The notes below the pieces were generated by a model. It worked only from the letters and a program-made list of their open reading frames with translations. It was not told the origin of the DNA and did no database searches. The position numbers were made by a program, and so were the translations under genes. Of a stretch of DNA of 64,000 nt, positions 62,652 through 64,000 are shown in pieces. Within the stretch, counting starts at the first letter, position 1, and every line of letters begins with the position of its first letter. Origin of the DNA: SZUA-37 sp964472525 (GTDB lineage Bacteria; Pseudomonadota; Gammaproteobacteria; UBA6429; Thiohalophilaceae); assembly GCA_964472525.1 (NCBI GenBank), contig CAYYLL010000014.1, forward strand, positions 1-64,000, written 5' to 3'.

Positions 62652-63114
62652 CTGGATGATTATCGCGGCAGCTGTTGTTGTGGTTGACCAACTGACTAAA
62701 GCCATTGCCTCCGCAGAGTTAACAATGTACAAAGCGGTTGCGGTTATGCCTATGTTTAATTTTACTTTAATGCATAATGAAGGTGCGGCATTTAGTTTTT
62801 TAAGAGATGCAGGCGGTTGGCAACGGTGGTTTTTTACGGCTATTTCACTGGTGGTAAGTATTTTATTGGTCGTATGGATTAAAAAGCTAAAGCCAGAAGA
62901 AAAATTTCAAGCATTAGCTTTTTCTTTTATTCTTGGCGGAGCCATTGGTAATTTAATTGATCGCATTCGTTTGGGTTATGTGGTCGATTTTATTGATGTT
63001 TATTACCGTAATTATTCATGGCCTGCTTTTAATATTGCAGATTCAGCGATTACGATCGGTGTCGTGATATTAATTGTGGATACGGTTTTCCCCAATTTAT
63101 TTAAACGTAAGTAG
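62644..63114 (+). CDS. lspA: Lipoprotein signal peptidase (signal peptidase II)
   Basis: LspA is an inner-membrane aspartyl protease that removes signal peptides from diacylglyceryl prolipoproteins, including the several lipoproteins of this window. The 156-residue product has four helices and the catalytic motifs G-N-L-I-D-R-I and F-N-I-A-D-S. The start is TTG 62644 with GAGG nine bases upstream, overlapping ileS by eight bases; ATG 62656 is the alternative. The longer ORF start at 62596 lies in the ileS zinc-knuckle coding sequence. Confidence 0.93.
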   Translation: MRNWMIIAAAVVVVDQLTKAIASAELTMYKAVAVMPMFNFTLMHNEGAAFSFLRDAGGWQRWFFTAISLVVSILLVVWIKKLKPEEKFQALAFSFILGGAIGNLIDRIRLGYVVDFIDVYYRNYSWPAFNIADSAITIGVVILIVDTVFPNLFKRK

Positions 63115-63139
63115 ATTGACCTTTGTCCGTTAACCCGTC

Positions 63140-63159
63140 ATTCCCGCATAGGCGGGAAT
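63140..63159. repeat. Short interspersed palindrome between lspA and fkpB
   Basis: ATTCCCGC (63140-63147) and GCGGGAAT (63152-63159) form a perfect 8-bp hairpin with a 4-nt loop, within the widespread CGTCATTCCCGC...GCGGGAATCC repeat type. It falls in a 74-nt intergenic gap inside an operon, so it may modulate mRNA stability. Its translation (S-F-P-H-R-R-E-S-R) appears in the over-long fkpB ORF, showing that the true start is further on. Confidence 0.75.
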
Positions 63160-63188
63160 CCAGAAAAAATTATCAAAGAGTAGTCACA

Positions 63189-63731
63189 ATGACAAAAATA
63201 AGCACCATCACTATTTGCCCCGGCAGCGAAGTTACTATGAATTTTACTTTAAGCCTGCCCGATGGAACGATTGCTGACTGTACAGATAAAGACAGTCCAA
63301 TGACCTTTACGATAGGGGATGGTACCTTAATAGATGGTTTGGAAATGATGCTCTATGGCTTAAAAGAAGGTGATAAGCAATGTTTGTCCATTGATCCCGT
63401 CGATGCTTTTGGTTTTCCCGATGAAGACAATATCCATATGATGCCAATAGAAGAATTTGATTCATCTTTTAAGTTGGAAGAAGGGCTGATTATTGAGTTT
63501 GAAACGCCTTCGGGTGATGCAGTACCGGGTACCTTAAAAGAAATAACCGAAACAGACGTTAAAGTTGATTTTAATCACCCGTGTGCCGGTTTTGTAGTAA
63601 CCTTTGATGTCGAAATTTTAAAAATTAAAGCAAGTCAGGCGCAGTTAGATGCGATTGTAAACGGTGATTTTATTCAAGCTGAGTTAGTTGACATAAGTGA
63701 TGATAATTCAAATAACGGTGAGCAACATTAA
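63189..63731 (+). CDS. fkpB: FKBP-type peptidyl-prolyl cis-trans isomerase
   Basis: The 180-residue cytoplasmic FKBP/SlpA-type PPIase has F-T-I-G-D-G-T-L-I-D-G-L-E near residue 41 and D-A-F-G-F-P-D-E. The insert-in-flap chaperone domain follows. The C-terminus is extended by about 25 acidic residues compared with E. coli FkpB (149). ATG at 63189 is used. It lies between lspA and ispH, as in E. coli. Its stop overlaps the ispH ATG by one base. Confidence 0.92.
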   Translation: MTKISTITICPGSEVTMNFTLSLPDGTIADCTDKDSPMTFTIGDGTLIDGLEMMLYGLKEGDKQCLSIDPVDAFGFPDEDNIHMMPIEEFDSSFKLEEGLIIEFETPSGDAVPGTLKEITETDVKVDFNHPCAGFVVTFDVEILKIKASQAQLDAIVNGDFIQAELVDISDDNSNNGEQH

Positions 63732-64000
63732 TGCAGGTTCTATTAGCCAATCCCCGTGGGTTTTGTGCTGGTGTTGACCGAGCCATTGAAATTGTAGAAC
63801 GGGCATTGGTTTTATTTGGTGCCCCTATCTATGTGCGCCACGAAGTGGTCCATAATAAATACGTTGTTGACTGTTTACGAAATAAAGGGGCTGTCTTTAT
63901 CGAAGATTTAAGCGAAGTGCCTGAAGGTGCTACGCTTATTTTTAGTGCGCATGGTGTATCACAAGCGGTACGGCAAGAAGCCAAACAACGTGGCTTTAAA
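63731..64000 (+). CDS. ispH: 4-hydroxy-3-methylbut-2-enyl diphosphate reductase, 5' part
   Basis: IspH (LytB) reduces HMBPP to IPP and DMAPP, the final MEP-pathway step, with a [4Fe-4S] cluster. The 90 residues present include the first cluster Cys in N-P-R-G-F-C-A-G-V-D-R-A, V-R-H-E-V-V-H-N-K, and I-F-S-A-H-G-V-S. The gene runs past the window end. It completes the pathway step that follows IspG, encoded at the left of the window. Confidence 0.96.
   Translation, partial: MQVLLANPRGFCAGVDRAIEIVERALVLFGAPIYVRHEVVHNKYVVDCLRNKGAVFIEDLSEVPEGATLIFSAHGVSQAVRQEAKQRGFK

Noticed and set aside
1..64000. tRNA and rRNA genes
   Set aside because: Scanning by eye for T-loop/acceptor patterns and conserved rRNA segments found none; a covariance-model search would settle it.

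Overview
The window is a contiguous, gene-dense stretch of a gammaproteobacterial chromosome. It is AT-rich by eye (roughly 40% G+C, not computed). The ribF-ileS-lspA-fkpB-ispH order, rpsT with a TTG start next to murJ, the yheS-type ABC-F gene, yggX, pepN, nadA, tpm, dinB and ispG all fit Gammaproteobacteria. An RpfF-type DSF synthase, many c-type heme proteins, an MCP and a diguanylate cyclase suggest a free-living, motile, respiring, probably aquatic organism. No tRNA, rRNA, transposase, phage structural gene or CRISPR array was seen.

Layout. 1-9.8 kb: small unassigned genes, a frameshifted EamA transporter, ispG, a methyltransferase, a chemoreceptor, a glyoxalase II-like hydrolase and tpm. 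9.9-20.5 kb: lytic transglycosylase, dinB, pepN, a GGDEF protein, nadA, a DUF2786 protein, an FHA-cyclase fusion, a NERD-like membrane protein and a DUF2914 protein. 20.5-24.2 kb: one 1219-residue protein with two cyclic-nucleotide-binding domains, a rhodanese domain, a long coiled coil with 43-residue tandem repeats and a C-terminal membrane segment. 24.6-42.2 kb: a run of 17 minus-strand genes. In transcription order these are ApbE, an HzsA-like triheme lipoprotein, a second heme lipoprotein, two outer-membrane barrels (one with an SH3 domain), a TlpA thioredoxin, DUF4266, DUF3570, a coiled-coil periplasmic protein, three TPR proteins, a small secreted protein, ExbB, two ExbD, an AgmX/TonB-like protein and a GspC-like PDZ protein. 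42.2-46.7 kb: a degenerate M48-like membrane protein, an ABC-F ATPase, a Nudix hydrolase and yggX. 46.9-52.8 kb: rpfF, then an operon of an A-type Fe-S carrier, an ATP-grasp ligase and a radical SAM enzyme, followed by a cytochrome c, a UDG-family protein and an HDOD protein. 52.8-56.5 kb: a probable peptide-modification locus. 56.5-64 kb: rpsT, murJ and the ribF-ileS-lspA-fkpB-ispH cluster (the last gene cut by the window end).

Two regions look least described. (i) At 53.8-56.5 kb an uncharacterised nucleotidyltransferase, a PqqD-like carrier and an HprK-like kinase surround a 56-residue ORF (55373-55543). That ORF has a twin-arginine motif and a Ser/Thr/Pro-rich tail, is translationally coupled to pqqD, and is followed by a strong terminator; it is a candidate RiPP-like substrate. 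(ii) The 24.6-42.2 kb block reads as a cell-envelope apparatus that couples an ExbB/ExbD/TonB-like inner-membrane motor to TPR scaffolds, outer-membrane barrels and exposed heme proteins. A third, smaller candidate is the A-type carrier/ATP-grasp/radical SAM operon at 48.0-50.8 kb.

Two apparent single-base frameshifts (window position about 42-47, and about 3305-3320) may be real lesions or sequence errors. All family assignments come from reading motifs and remembered family features; no searches were run.
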